64,000 bases of DNA. Origin: Tipula vernalis (Eukaryota > Arthropoda > Insecta > Diptera > Tipulidae). The stretch's first letter is position 1. The number at the start of each line of letters is the position of its first letter. Where the stretch lies: the NCBI GenBank assembly GCA_958295665.1, contig OY282560.1:146064091-146128090 (forward strand), read 5' to 3'. Of the stretch, positions 11,659 through 21,708 are shown piece by piece. The translations under genes and the position numbers were made by a program. Under the pieces are notes generated by a model. That model did no database searches, was not told the origin of the DNA, and was given only the letters and a program-made list of their open reading frames with translations.

Positions 11659-11903
11659 TTTGGAATTAAAAACTAGAATTTCTGAATATTAAATTCCTAG
11701 AGTTCGTGCAATCCACGTTTTTATAAAGCACTACCTGACAGATACCCTAAACACCAAGTTTTTATACTTTTCGACATTCATTTCATTGTTTTGAGTTTTG
11801 ACGTCTCTATCTCTATCGTTTGCAATTTCGCATTACAATAAACGACATTTATTTCATTCGGTTCGGTGATGTTGTGAAATTGAGTGCATAATATTTTGTA
11901 ATT
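11659..11903. promoter_or_regulatory. Shared divergent promoter region of RIOK1 and CIAO2B
   Basis: 245 bp separate the two start codons on opposite strands, and this interval must hold both 5' UTRs and both core promoters. No strong TATA box was identified at a sensible distance for either gene. That two start sites share it follows from the geometry; the regulation itself is inference. Confidence 0.6.
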
Positions 11904-13061
11904 ATGACGGAATTGGAAAATATAAATCCTAATATTTATAAAGCTTGTGACGATCGTAAGATTGTTGAGACAGATTTCAATGAAGATGTTGTAGATCCTT
12001 TTGATTCGCGAGAATTATTTGGTAAATATAAAATATCTTTTATAAAGACATGTAATATATTATATAGACTGGACATAAGCAAATGTCAAGCGTGGAAAAT
12101 TCCGTGTGAAAAAGAGAGACTAAAATAGACCAGGGGCATACTCAGAATTTTATTCAATGAATTGGAATGAAGTGAAAATTGCTTAAAACTAAAACAAATG
12201 TTCAAAAAATATTTTTATTTTAGTTGCAAATAGACATATATAATTATTTCTAAATTTAACTCTTAAATTAAAAATAACTTTTCTAAATAATATCTAAACA
12301 AATCGCGACATTATTTTACACTTTGGATGTGCGGACCTGGTAAAACTAATTGTAAACAAATCGTAAGAACTACAACAGCCAAATTTGTTTTTAGTGAATA
12401 TGTAATAATTTTTAATTAAAACTGAATTTTTTTAACACAATTTATATTTACAACAATTTTAGCTTCGTTATAAAAAGCGTTTTGTTTTATATCGTTAATT
12501 TTCTGTCATTAATGTGTATTGTTCAATAAGAAACATTTCATTTTTGACAACCAAAGGCTAGCTACAAGTTCTAATTTTAATAATTTTTTCAATTAATGAT
12601 AATTTTTACGAAAGTGTGCACATCCAGTTTGCATAAATTATAAAAATTAATTGTTTGTTTACGTTCTTATGATTGAAAGAAATTAATTCGCTTTGTTTAC
12701 TTGTTTTATAGATTTGATACGAATCATCAATGATCCTGAGCACCCACTTACATTGGAAGAGCTACATGTTGTTGAAATGAATAAAATATTTGTTGATAAT
12801 GATAAAAATGAGGTGAAGGTTAATTTTACACCAACAATTCCACACTGTAGTATGGCAACCTTGATTGGGCTATCGATTCGCGTTAAACTTTTGAGATCTC
12901 TCCCGCCTCGTTTTAAAGTTACCGTCGAGATTACACCTGGAACACATAACTCAGAGTTCGCTGTAAATAAGCAACTTGCGGATAAGGAACGCGTAGCCGC
13001 TGCATTAGAAAACTCGCACTTGATTCAAGTAATTAATCAGTGCATCTCATCAAGGGAATAA
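11904..13061 (+). CDS. CIAO2B: Cytosolic iron-sulfur assembly component 2B (MIP18 family)
   Basis: This is the MIP18/FAM96B protein, called galla-2 in Drosophila, part of the CIA targeting complex that hands Fe-S clusters to cytosolic and nuclear proteins. Exon 1 is 11904-12021 ([10 protein letters not shown]... ending DPFDSRELF). Exon 2 is 12712-13061, joined across a 690-bp intron (GTAAAT...ATAG) in phase 1, so the junction reads F-D-L-I-R. Total 155 residues, the usual size. The conserved core is intact: [36 protein letters not shown] with the family's reactive Cys near residue 85, then VEITPGTH and [17 protein letters not shown]. An AATAAA overlaps the stop codon (13057-13062) and another lies at 13108-13113. 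It is divergent from RIOK1 and convergent with OXA1L. Confidence 0.96.
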
Positions 13062-13127
13062 ATAATTCACTCAATTCAATGTTATACCTAAATTTTATTT
13101 TATTTCTAATAAATTTACTAAGCGAAC
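13062..13127. terminator. Shared 3' end region of CIAO2B and OXA1L
   Basis: Only 66 bp lie between the two convergent stop codons. A plus-strand AATAAA is at 13108-13113 and a minus-strand AATAAA at 13099-13094, so the poly(A) signals cross each other and the two 3' UTRs probably overlap in antisense. Confidence 0.6.
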
Positions 13128-14437
13128 TTATGGTTTTTTAGCTAATTTTGGTGCCGGTGTAATTTTTGTAGGATCAAATTTGTATGTCTTCACCAGAGGA
13201 CCTGTACCAGCCTTTTGAAAACGAATTTCATCTAGCCTCTGCCTTTCCTGTAGTTCCTTTGTGATTTTCATATTGCTCCAGGCTGCAATAAATTTAAATT
13301 AATATATTTTCTAACTTAGAATCTTACTTAACATACATTCTTGAAGACCAGCCACAAAACTTTTCTTTTTGATTGGTAAATTTTCCTGTTTATGAACAAC
13401 CAGACGATCTATTTTAAAGAAATCCCTCACCGCTGGAATTCTTAAAAATCCAACTTGAACTAATGAAATGAAATTACTACATGCCCAATAACACAAAATT
13501 GCGCCAGGGAAATTAATTGTGAACGGAAGAATAACAATTGGCATCGCCCTTAGGACATATTTTATTGTTTGCATATTTTGAGCACTTAAACGTGCACTAT
13601 CCGTCCCAATTTCTATAGTTAAAAACATTGTCGCACTAGTAATTACCGGCAAAAGGAAGTACGGATCAGAAACTGTTAAATCTGTAAACCAAAATAATCC
13701 ACCTTCTCGCATAGAATCCACTGGCAGATTTGCCATTTGACGAAGACCCATAAAAAAAGAAATGAAAAGTGGCGCTTGGGCCAATGGTACGATTAAATTT
13801 TTTAAAGGATTCAACTCTTTCTCTTTCATGAATTGAACCATTTCTTGTGCATAACGGGCAGAATCAATGGCATTTCCCGTTTGACGCGCTTCGGTCATCT
13901 TTAACTGTAGAATTTGAAGTTGTGGCAGATTGTTGTTCATTTTGGCCCCGTTACGCTGAGCCATTATAATTAGCGGGAAGATAATGGTTCGCACACACAA
14001 CGTACCAATTGCTATGGCGCCCCACCATGGTATATCTAATGTTACATGCAAAAATTCCATACAATTTTGAACTATACCAACAGGTGACCACCCTCCAAGT
14101 CCTATCGATGCGAATGTTGGCTCCCCATTAGAAGCCAACTGCACTAATGTTTCTGAAGATGATGGTGGCAGTATTGGGGCTTCTGGTATGCTAGGCAATT
14201 CCGCACCATTACTAGCAAAGCGAATTGAGGCCGGTGACAGTGTAGTCGCTCTCAATAATAATTTATCATTATACTTGTGTTTTAAGTGAAAATTACGAAA
14301 TTGCTGAAACGAAAAAAGAAAAAAATTTGAGGTTAGGTCATAAACCAAAAACATTTTAGACGCCGAATTACATTAATAACAACTGATTTTGTGAATCGTG
14401 TTTGTGTCCGTAATATTGCTGCACATTGTAACAACAT
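13128..14437 (-). CDS. OXA1L: Mitochondrial inner-membrane insertase OXA1-like
   Basis: OXA1/YidC-family insertase that places mitochondrially made proteins into the inner membrane. Three exons: 14437-14372 (22 codons), 14303-13337 and 13282-13128, with GT/AG introns that preserve frame (phase 0, then phase 1), giving 395 residues. Exon 1 starts MLLQCAAILRTQTRFTKSVV, a typical basic, hydroxyl-rich mitochondrial presequence. The first ATG upstream, in another frame, stops after 19 codons. The core has the YidC/Oxa1 helices: PWWGAIAIGTLCVRTIIFPL near the first, NPLKNLIVPLAQAPLFISFF, then LPVITSATMFLTIEIG and LPFTINFPGAILCYWACSNF. The last exon gives the polar matrix tail (SWSNMKITKEL...KTYKFDPTKI) that binds mitoribosomes in relatives. 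No defect is seen. Confidence 0.95.
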
Positions 14438-14763
14438 TTTTCATAAAAATATAAAAATTAAAAGTTCTAAAATGCACTTTCGGGATAAATGGTTTAAACT
14501 CGACTTTTTTAGCAGAACATTATTGCTATAGAGAATCCGTGTGATTTTCAGTCATTCGTAAACGTCAAAATTAAATATGGCAAATTCACAATTTTCGATT
14601 AGAATTTCATACCCATCCAGCAAATATTTTGGCATGATACTCCAGGGCTGCGCTCTTCTAGCATCGATGTTGTCGACCGGGCATTTTGGTCAGACATTAT
14701 AAATACCTTTGTCAGGGCTGAATCGTCTACTGGGTCACTTTCGATTCGAATTCGATAGAGCTT

Positions 14764-14931
14764 GGGTGAGATGTTGTAACCATCACGTTTTTCGCTTCGA
14801 TGCATTTTCGATAGAATAACGGTATTTTAGAAGTAAATTGTTTTAAAATTTTATATTTTTAACAAAGCAGTACAGTTATTCTATCGAAAATGCATCGAAG
14901 CGAAAAACGTGATGGTTACAACATCTCACCC
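14764..14931. repeat. Foldback repeat with perfect 56-bp arms
   Basis: Arms 14764-14819 and 14876-14931 are exact reverse complements (56 of 56), beginning GGGTGAGATGTTGTAACC, with a 56-bp spacer. A diverged relative of one end occurs at about 16861-16906 (TGATGTTACAACATCCCACC), so this is a dispersed family. The perfect pairing suggests a recent origin or gene conversion between arms. Confidence 0.8.
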
Positions 14932-14947
14932 CTTTTTCAATTCAATG

Positions 14948-15373
14948 GCTGTGTTCCAAACGAAAAAAATACCGCCTTAAAAGTTAAAAAGTTAAATTTT
15001 TGACATTTTATTCATCACAAATATTTTATGTGCTCGACGTCCAGTTCAAATTTTTTATCTATATTGCGATATTTGTGATTGATTTTTCTAACCTCACAAT
15101 TACAAATTTAAAAAAATATGAAGAACAATCTAAAACGAAAACGAGCAGTTATGAGTGCTTATTCATTTTATAATCATAAGTTGACATTTAAAGTTTCAGA
15201 TATTTTTACAACCGCGCAAAGAAAAAGAAAAACAACTAAAACGTCAAAATTTTAACTTTTTATCTAGTTGCATTTGGATTTGGAACATCAAAACGGTTAA
15301 AAAATGAGGTAAATTTAAATTTTTTTCACCACGGTTAAAATATTTCACTTTTTAACCGATTGGAACACAACCA
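14948..15373. mobile_element. Probable MITE with TGTGTTCCAA ends
   Basis: The left end GGCTGTGTTCCAAACG and the right end CGATTGGAACACAACC are inverted repeats (11-13 bases matching), enclosing 426 bp. Both ends are followed inward by runs resembling GTTAAAAAGT. No coding capacity. Target duplication is unclear (possibly AAT), so the superfamily is open. Confidence 0.5.
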
Positions 15374-15491
15374 ATACATACCATGTTCCCCCGTGTAAGG
15401 TTCAAACTGGCCTACCCTCCATGTAACGTTCAAACTGCTTTGAGTTGTAGTAGCGTTCATGGAAACGTGGTTAAAGTTAGGTTTTCATTAA

Positions 15492-16351
15492 AGTACTTTT
15501 CATACCAGGCTTTGAGCTTCGTAAATAAAATTATTTTATTTCGTTTTTTAATTATGTAAATTAGTTTTATTCGATTGATACCGTTTAAGTTTATATAAAT
15601 TCAATTTGTTGAAAAATAATTTATTTTTAAGTGATAATTTAAAAAAAATCAAAATATATTGCAATGACGTTTTTTTTTTTTTTTTATCCTCGCAATCTTT
15701 TCTGGAGCTCAAGGTACTCCCAACTCTTTCGCAGTTAATTTTACCGTCCTACTTTACGCAGTAGTAGCCAAATCGAGGACGTACGGCTATATACCCGCTT
15801 TGTATAAACCACCTGCACATTGCATTGCTTCATGCCAACCTATAGTGCTGACATGAAAGGTGGATCGGCCCCTGGATTCTGCACTCTCAACAGGGGGTCA
15901 TAGTTGTGTTCATCGTCATCACCGATCGTAATCAGATGATGAAAAATCCCTTTTGCATCTCGCCCCTATCGGGATTCGAACCCGATACCTCCCGATCCAA
16001 ACGCCGCAGCTTTAACCACTGCGCTGTTTGCTCGGTGGCAATGAAGTTATCTACAAAGCCAAGGCAATGCGTTCCACAGCGAAGTACAAAGCGAAGTGCT
16101 TTCTCAACATAACTTATAAATCACATTTTTTGCACAAATATTTCATACTTACCAAAAAATCTAACTCATATGTACGTTACAAATTTTGAATATCTCAGTT
16201 CTTGCTATAATTCACGTGTAAAATAGACCTAAATAAAATATTTGATAGCAACCGAATATTCAAAGCCAACGCCACCGGTATGAAAAGGTCTCAGCTTCGC
16301 ATTTGTGGTAACTAAATATTTCGAGGCGAGGCGCCTGGTATGAAAAGTACT
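15492..16351. mobile_element. PIF/Harbinger-like MITE, copy A, carrying a SINE
   Basis: The ends AGTACTTTTCATACCAGGC and GCCTGGTATGAAAAGTACT are inverted repeats. The flanks are TAA on both sides (15489-15491 and 16352-16354), a TWA target duplication typical of PIF/Harbinger. The left inverted repeat lacks 8 bp (between two GGC words) that copy B keeps. Without the inserted SINE and its target duplication the copy would be 483 bp. It matches copy B (17124-17636) along its whole length in the same orientation. It has no transposase, so it depends on another element. Confidence 0.85.
15670..16037 (-). mobile_element. tRNA-derived SINE, complete copy
   Basis: Read on the minus strand it begins with a tRNA-like head: an A box (GCGCAGTGGTTAAAGC) then a B box (GGTTCGAATCCC) about 35 bp later, as needed for RNA polymerase III. 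A 3' body follows, ending in a 16-base A tail (T run at 15670-15685 on the plus strand). It is 368 bp long. It is flanked by GCAATGACG (15661-15669) and GCAATGAAG (16038-16046), a 9-bp target duplication with one mismatch. The sister MITE copy B has the uninterrupted site ACAATGAAG at 17305-17313, which fixes both ends. A second, interrupted copy of this SINE lies at 39.5 and 47.4 kb. Confidence 0.9.
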
Positions 16352-16644
16352 TAAACCATTCTTAACTCAACGAAGCTTATGGAATAGAGTAGAGTTGAAA
16401 ACCAAAATGTCGACGCGAATATGTATTAGCGATTTTAATTATTACCGCCATAAAAAATACAATAAAATAATTAAATACAACCAAAAAATATTGACAAAAA
16501 ATTAAGAACGAAAAACAAAAGTGCTAAGTGAATTTACAAAATAAAACGCTGAAAAACTTTCAACTCAACCTAACTCACTTCCATGGAACCTAATTTCAAT
16601 CCAACCTAACTCAACCTCGTGCTTGGAAACAAGTAAAGAATAAA

Positions 16645-16835
16645 ATTGAATTCTATTTCGCTTTTTCATTACGCTTTTTCTATTGCGATCTTTTTTTTTT
16701 TGGGTACTTTTCTTTTCCTTCACTTCGATAAAGTATCACTAAACAAAAATTTGGGTGATAAACAAATCAAGAATATAAGTAGAAAGATAGCAGTAAAAAA
16801 AGCATAATTGAAAAACGAAATAGAGAGTAATTTTA
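16645..16835. repeat. Imperfect inverted repeat around CTATTTCGCTTTTTCATTACG
   Basis: The arm near 16648-16680 (ATTCTATTTCGCTTTTTCAT) pairs with the segment near 16800-16832 (AAAAACGAAATAGAGAGT). A related word, TTTCTATTGCGATCT, also occurs in the element at 49.1-49.5 kb. It is a probable decayed MITE with no target site recognised. Confidence 0.4.
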
Positions 16836-17123
16836 TTCTTGAAACAAGAAACATATATAAACTCTATCGAATTAGATTCGAAAGTGATGTTACAACATCC
16901 CACCCCAGAAGGTGTAAGGACAAAGGTGGTTAATACTTATCACTTTTTCAAAAATATGATTTCGTATGGTTGTTACAATCAGGGTCCTCTATAATTAAAC
17001 AGCGCTTCGTAAATAACGTTTCGAATAGGAAACGTAAGCGATACATATTTTGTTATATGACACCCGCACATTTACTTTTCTAGCCGTATCTATATCCTCT
17101 TTCTCCAAATATAGTGTGTTTTA

Positions 17124-17636
17124 AGTACTTTTCATACCAGGCGCCTCGGCTTTGAGCTTCGTAAATAAAAATTTTTTATTTCGTTTTTTAACTATGTAAA
17201 TTAGTTTTATTCGATTGATACCGTTTAATTTTATAGTAATAAATTCAATTTGTTGAAAAATTATTTATTTTTAAGTGATAACTTAAAAAAAAAAAAAATA
17301 TATTACAATGAAGTTATCTACAAAGCCAAGGCAATGCGTTCCACACTCGACTGCGATATTTTAAAGTAGCACAAAGCGAAGTACTTTCTCAAAATAACCT
17401 ACAAATCACATTTTTTGCACAAATATTTCATACTTACCAAAAAATCTAGCTCATATGTACGTTACAAATTTAGAATATCTCAGTTCTTGCTATAATTCAC
17501 GTGTAAAATAGACCTAAATAAAATATTTGATAGCAACCTAATGTTCAAAACCAACGCCACCGGTATGAAAGGGTCTCAGCTTCGCATTTGTGGTAACTAA
17601 ATATTTCGAGGCGAGGCGCCTGGTATGAAAAGTACT
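17124..17636. mobile_element. PIF/Harbinger-like MITE, copy B, intact ends
   Basis: 513 bp with near-perfect 25-bp terminal inverted repeats (AGTACTTTTCATACCAGGCG... and its complement at the right end, through the CGCCTCG motif). The flanks are TTA at 17121-17123 and 17637-17639. It is non-coding. It is the empty-site counterpart of copy A: the bases around 17305-17313 correspond to the point where the SINE inserted in copy A. Confidence 0.88.
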
Positions 17637-18545
17637 TTAATGTATAAACACAGAAGAAAGATTAACCAGAATAGACATTGCGTGGACCAAATTTTTTTCA
17701 TCTTACCTTCTTTTTTGGACATTGAAGTATAATTATTTTTGAATGTTATAGTAGTTAATACAAATTATGCTTTCAAAACAAAACTTGTCAAATAATTTCA
17801 CTAACTACACTGTTAAGCATTCTTAATTTTTATTATTTCAAATCAAAACCAGTAAACCAAAGAATACATAACCCAACTTTCTCCTACCTTCGGCAAATCA
17901 AGGTCAAAAAAATGAGTCCAAATTTTTCCATACAAAAACAGCGTTATGTCTCTTCTGGTTGTATTTTGTGGTATAAATCTTAGAAATATTGAATTAAAAA
18001 ATGAGTCCAGCTGATTTACTAGCTATATTTCAGCGAATCACTATCATAGTATTTTACTTCTCTGTCTAGCTAATCCCTAGTCTGTCAGGGGTATAAGTAG
18101 ACTTGAAAAAAGCGAACGTCAAGCATCAAAAATTTTGTGCGAAAAAGAGAAAGACTAAAATGTATTAGGGCAGTGTTTAGAATTTTATTCAATGGATTAG
18201 AATAAAGTGAGTTGCTTAAAATAAAACAATTATAGTTTAAAAAACATTTTTATTTTAGGTGGAAATACACTTATAACTATTTTTAAATTCAACATTTTTA
18301 ATAAAATTAATTTTATTATTAAAAATAACTTTTCTAAACACGCGGCATTAATACCGGTTATACTTACAACTCATAGACTTATAAACACTATAGATTTGAA
18401 ACAACGTTTTTATATTGCTTTTTCCCATTATTATTTGTGATAAACTAATAAAAAAAAAATATGAAAAATGAAGTGTATAACCAGAAAAGGTCGTAACAAT
18501 ACTCACAACAAATTACCTGGAATTTCTTTTCATCGATAAGTTTTA

Positions 18546-18929
18546 AGGTCGATTTATATTATCAGTTTCTTTCAGTTCCTACTCGTATCGTGTCAGACAA
18601 AAAAAACATTGTTACATATATTTTCTATAGGAGTATTTATATTATCCTTTCCTATCCGTTCCTACTCGTACCGACACAGACACATATTGTTGAAAAGAAT
18701 GTTTTGTCTGATATCTGAAGGCGAAAAATTACGAAAGAATAACGAAACAAACAAAAATTGTAAAATTGCTACTAAAACATTTTTGTATTTTTGTGTGTTA
18801 TCTTTACTCTATACGTAACCAAAAGATACGAAGAAAATGCCTGAATTGAAAAGTACGGATAGTATAAATTGATGATGTCTGACACGATACGAGTAGGAAC
18901 TGAAAGGAACTGATAATATAAATCCACCT
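18546..18929. mobile_element. MITE with 54-bp inverted ends and TTA target duplication
   Basis: 384 bp. The left end AGGTCGATTTATATTATCAG and the complement of the right end AGGTGGATTTATATTATCAG pair over about 54 bp with two differences (the shared part includes CCTACTCGTATCGTGTCAG). TTA lies on both sides (18543-18545, 18930-18932). An internal TCCTACTCGTACCGACACAG near 18658 partly repeats the arm. There is no coding sequence. The TWA target fits PIF/Harbinger-type MITEs, though its ends differ from those at 15.5-17.6 kb. Confidence 0.8.
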
Positions 18930-19700
18930 TTATTCTGGTTTTTATATAACAAAATTAGAATTGTGATGTAAATATTGTAATTTTTGATTAAAAAAAACGC
19001 ATTTTTAATTTAAATTTATTACATAATTTTCAAACTAATTTGATTAAAAATGTTGAATATAATAATTATCAATTATATCTAATTTATTTATCAACCACCA
19101 AAAATGTATCTGGAAAAAATGTACAAATTCAAATTAACAGATCTCCAAATATTTTCCAATATATTTGGAGAGTTTTTAAGAGATATTTTAAGGGTACTAC
19201 CAACAGAATACCATGACTTACCGTGCGATTCTGACGTTAAGACTGTTAAGAGTATCACAGCTAAGAGAAATTTTTGTAAGAGTTTTTGTTTATTAAGAGA
19301 ATCATCGGTTTTACACCGGATAGCAAAATAGTTACTAAAGATACATGTTAAACCGAAAGTGATCTGACTGAAAACGCCCGAGATAAATTCAACATGTAAA
19401 CGGTGACTTGACTGAAAGTTATCTGAAAGTAGTCTGAGTTCGGTCAACTTAAATTTGGTTGGTTGAGCCACTTTGTTTGTTGAGTTAAACATCTAAACTT
19501 TAATTTAGTAGAATTGACAGATTTTTTCATTCTGTTAAAAAGGCAAAAGGTTTTTTTACATTTTCGAAGTGATTTCCAAATTATTTTAAATAATTTAAAT
19601 GTAATTTTAGAGCAAAGTGACATTTGAACTGTCAGCTCAGATCAAATAAAAATGTCCCTTGTAAACACCAACCCAAATTTATACTTTATATTTATACTGT

Positions 19701-20080
19701 ATATGCTGCGAGTCGAGTCGAGTTTAATCCTACTTTAACTCTCACTATATACGGAGTCGAGTTATTTTCTAACAAGCTCTAGGTGTATATACTGCAGAGT
19801 TAAACATATGCAGAGTTCAAATAGGATTGAAACCGAGTTAAACAAAAAATGGAACAAAATATCATTTCAGATCGCCATATATGTTATTGTCATTTTTCCA
19901 GCGATATTATGTCTAAAAAATTGTAATTTTCAATCAAACTCCATGAAAATTACGGAATAGACCATCGAAATGTTGGAGTAATTTTTTCGAAAAAATATAA
20001 AACTAAATACCAAAACAAAAATTTATTATTGTAAACTCGGAGTTAAACTCGGATTAAACTCGACTCGACTCGCAGCATAT
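19701..20080. mobile_element. MITE of the ATATGCTGCGAGTCGAGT family, unit 1
   Basis: 380 bp with terminal inverted repeats ATATGCTGCGAGTCGAGTCG / its complement ending CGCAGCATAT. The left flank ATACTGT and the 7-bp bridge to unit 2, ATACCGT, differ at one base and may be a target duplication. The interior of unit 1 reappears inverted inside unit 2. It is non-coding. Confidence 0.75.
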
Positions 20081-20087
20081 ATACCGT

Positions 20088-20698
20088 ATATGCTGCGAGT
20101 CGAGTCGAGTTTAATCCGAGTTTAACTCTCACTATATACGGAGTCGAGTTAAACTCGACTCGACCAAATAATTTGTAGAGTCGAGTTAAACTCTACTCTA
20201 AAAAATGCACTATAATACGCTTAGAGTAGAGTTAAAAAAACAACAACAAAATTAAAGAAAAATTCGTGCACCAATATTAAAAAATATTCGTTTTAATTTT
20301 TTCAATTAAATTTTTTATTTTATTTTAAATATCTTATTTATTAAGATCTTAATTAATTAATTTTAATAATAAATTTTTGTTTTGGTATTTAGTTTTATAT
20401 TTTTTCGACAAAATTACTCCAACATTTCGATGGTCTATCCCGTAATTTTCATGGAGTTTGATTGAAAATTACAATTTTTTAGACATAATATCGCTGGAAA
20501 AATGACAATAACATATATGGCGATCTGAAATGATATTTTGTTCCATTTTTTGTTTAGCTCGGTTTCAATCCTATTTGAACTCTGCAATAATATGTTTAAC
20601 TCTGCAGTATATACACCTAGAGTTGGTTAGAAAATAACTCGGCTCCGTATATAGTGAGAGTTAAACTAGGATTAAACTCAACTCGACTCGCAGCATAT
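20088..20698. mobile_element. MITE of the ATATGCTGCGAGTCGAGT family, unit 2
   Basis: 611 bp with the same inverted ends as unit 1. Its right half (about 20370-20698) is the inverted copy of almost all of unit 1 (19701-20025), so units 1 and 2 together form an inverted repeat of about 1 kb. The left half has extra TCGAGTTAAACTC repeats not found in unit 1. Confidence 0.75.
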
Positions 20699-21708
20699 TC
20701 AATATAATATACAGTATAAATCTACGGTGTAAGCTCGGTAAAAATTTCATCTAATCTTATACCATCTAGGGAAATAAAACGGAACTAATGGAATTCACCA
20801 CTTCGTTAAACGAAAATGACATTTCTTGTGGTGAATACCACTTAAATTTTCTCATTTCTCTCCCAGCTGTAAATGGAAAATAGAAAACAAAAAAATAATA
20901 AAACACGCAACTCATAAATAAAAATCATAATAACATTTCCGTTTATAAGAAATTATGTGCGCGTATTTCAAAATTTTGGATAAATTATGTGAATAATTCG
21001 AAATCAAAATTTAATTTTGTGCTAAATTACTTTTCAGTTTCATATTTAACGTTTCAAGCCATCGATAGGCCTCAAATTCTCATAATTATTTTATCGAATG
21101 AGTTTCTCTCCCTCCCCAAGGAGAAACCACAAAAATTAAAAATTAGTTGAAGCAAAAACACAAAATTTATCACAGTTTTTGTGTATTTTTGAAGTTATTC
21201 TGTAACTAAATTTTATAATTTTGTCAAAATAATTATTAATTTAATTCCAAAACGTAAGAAATTTATTTATTCAAATAATTATGAAACAAAACTAGCGTAT
21301 TATAAATATATTGCGCCACTAATTTTTAATTTATTTTTCGTGTTATTTTTAGATTTGCAAAAAAAAAAATAAAAAAAAAACAAAAAAAGTTAGAATTGAA
21401 AGTTTCAAAGTGATTTTTATATAAATTTTCACTAAAATTTTCTTTAAAATACTAAAATGAATATACTATTTTACGATAATCTAAACAAACAATTAATAAA
21501 CGTCGAGTTAATATTGTGATGAGAAGATAGTAAATACTTGTAAAATATAAATCATTTACACAAAACAGGAAAACTAGTAAAGTCAAATTAAAAAAAAAAA
21601 ATCCAGAATTTGTGTTTTGAAGTTTGGTGAAAATAAAATAAGGAAATTGTCTTAAATATAAATCTAGAGGATACATATTGAATATAATTCTAAATAATCA
21701 ACATAAAA

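Noticed and set aside
17121..17640. TTAA (piggyBac-type) target for the MITE copies
   Set aside because: TTAA is also compatible with the flanks, but it makes the two ends unequal by one base in both copies. TAA and TTA give symmetric ends.
19091..19492. 133-codon minus frame
   Set aside because: No similarity recognised; the overlapping plus frame is equally long, which is what chance gives in a stretch poor in stops.
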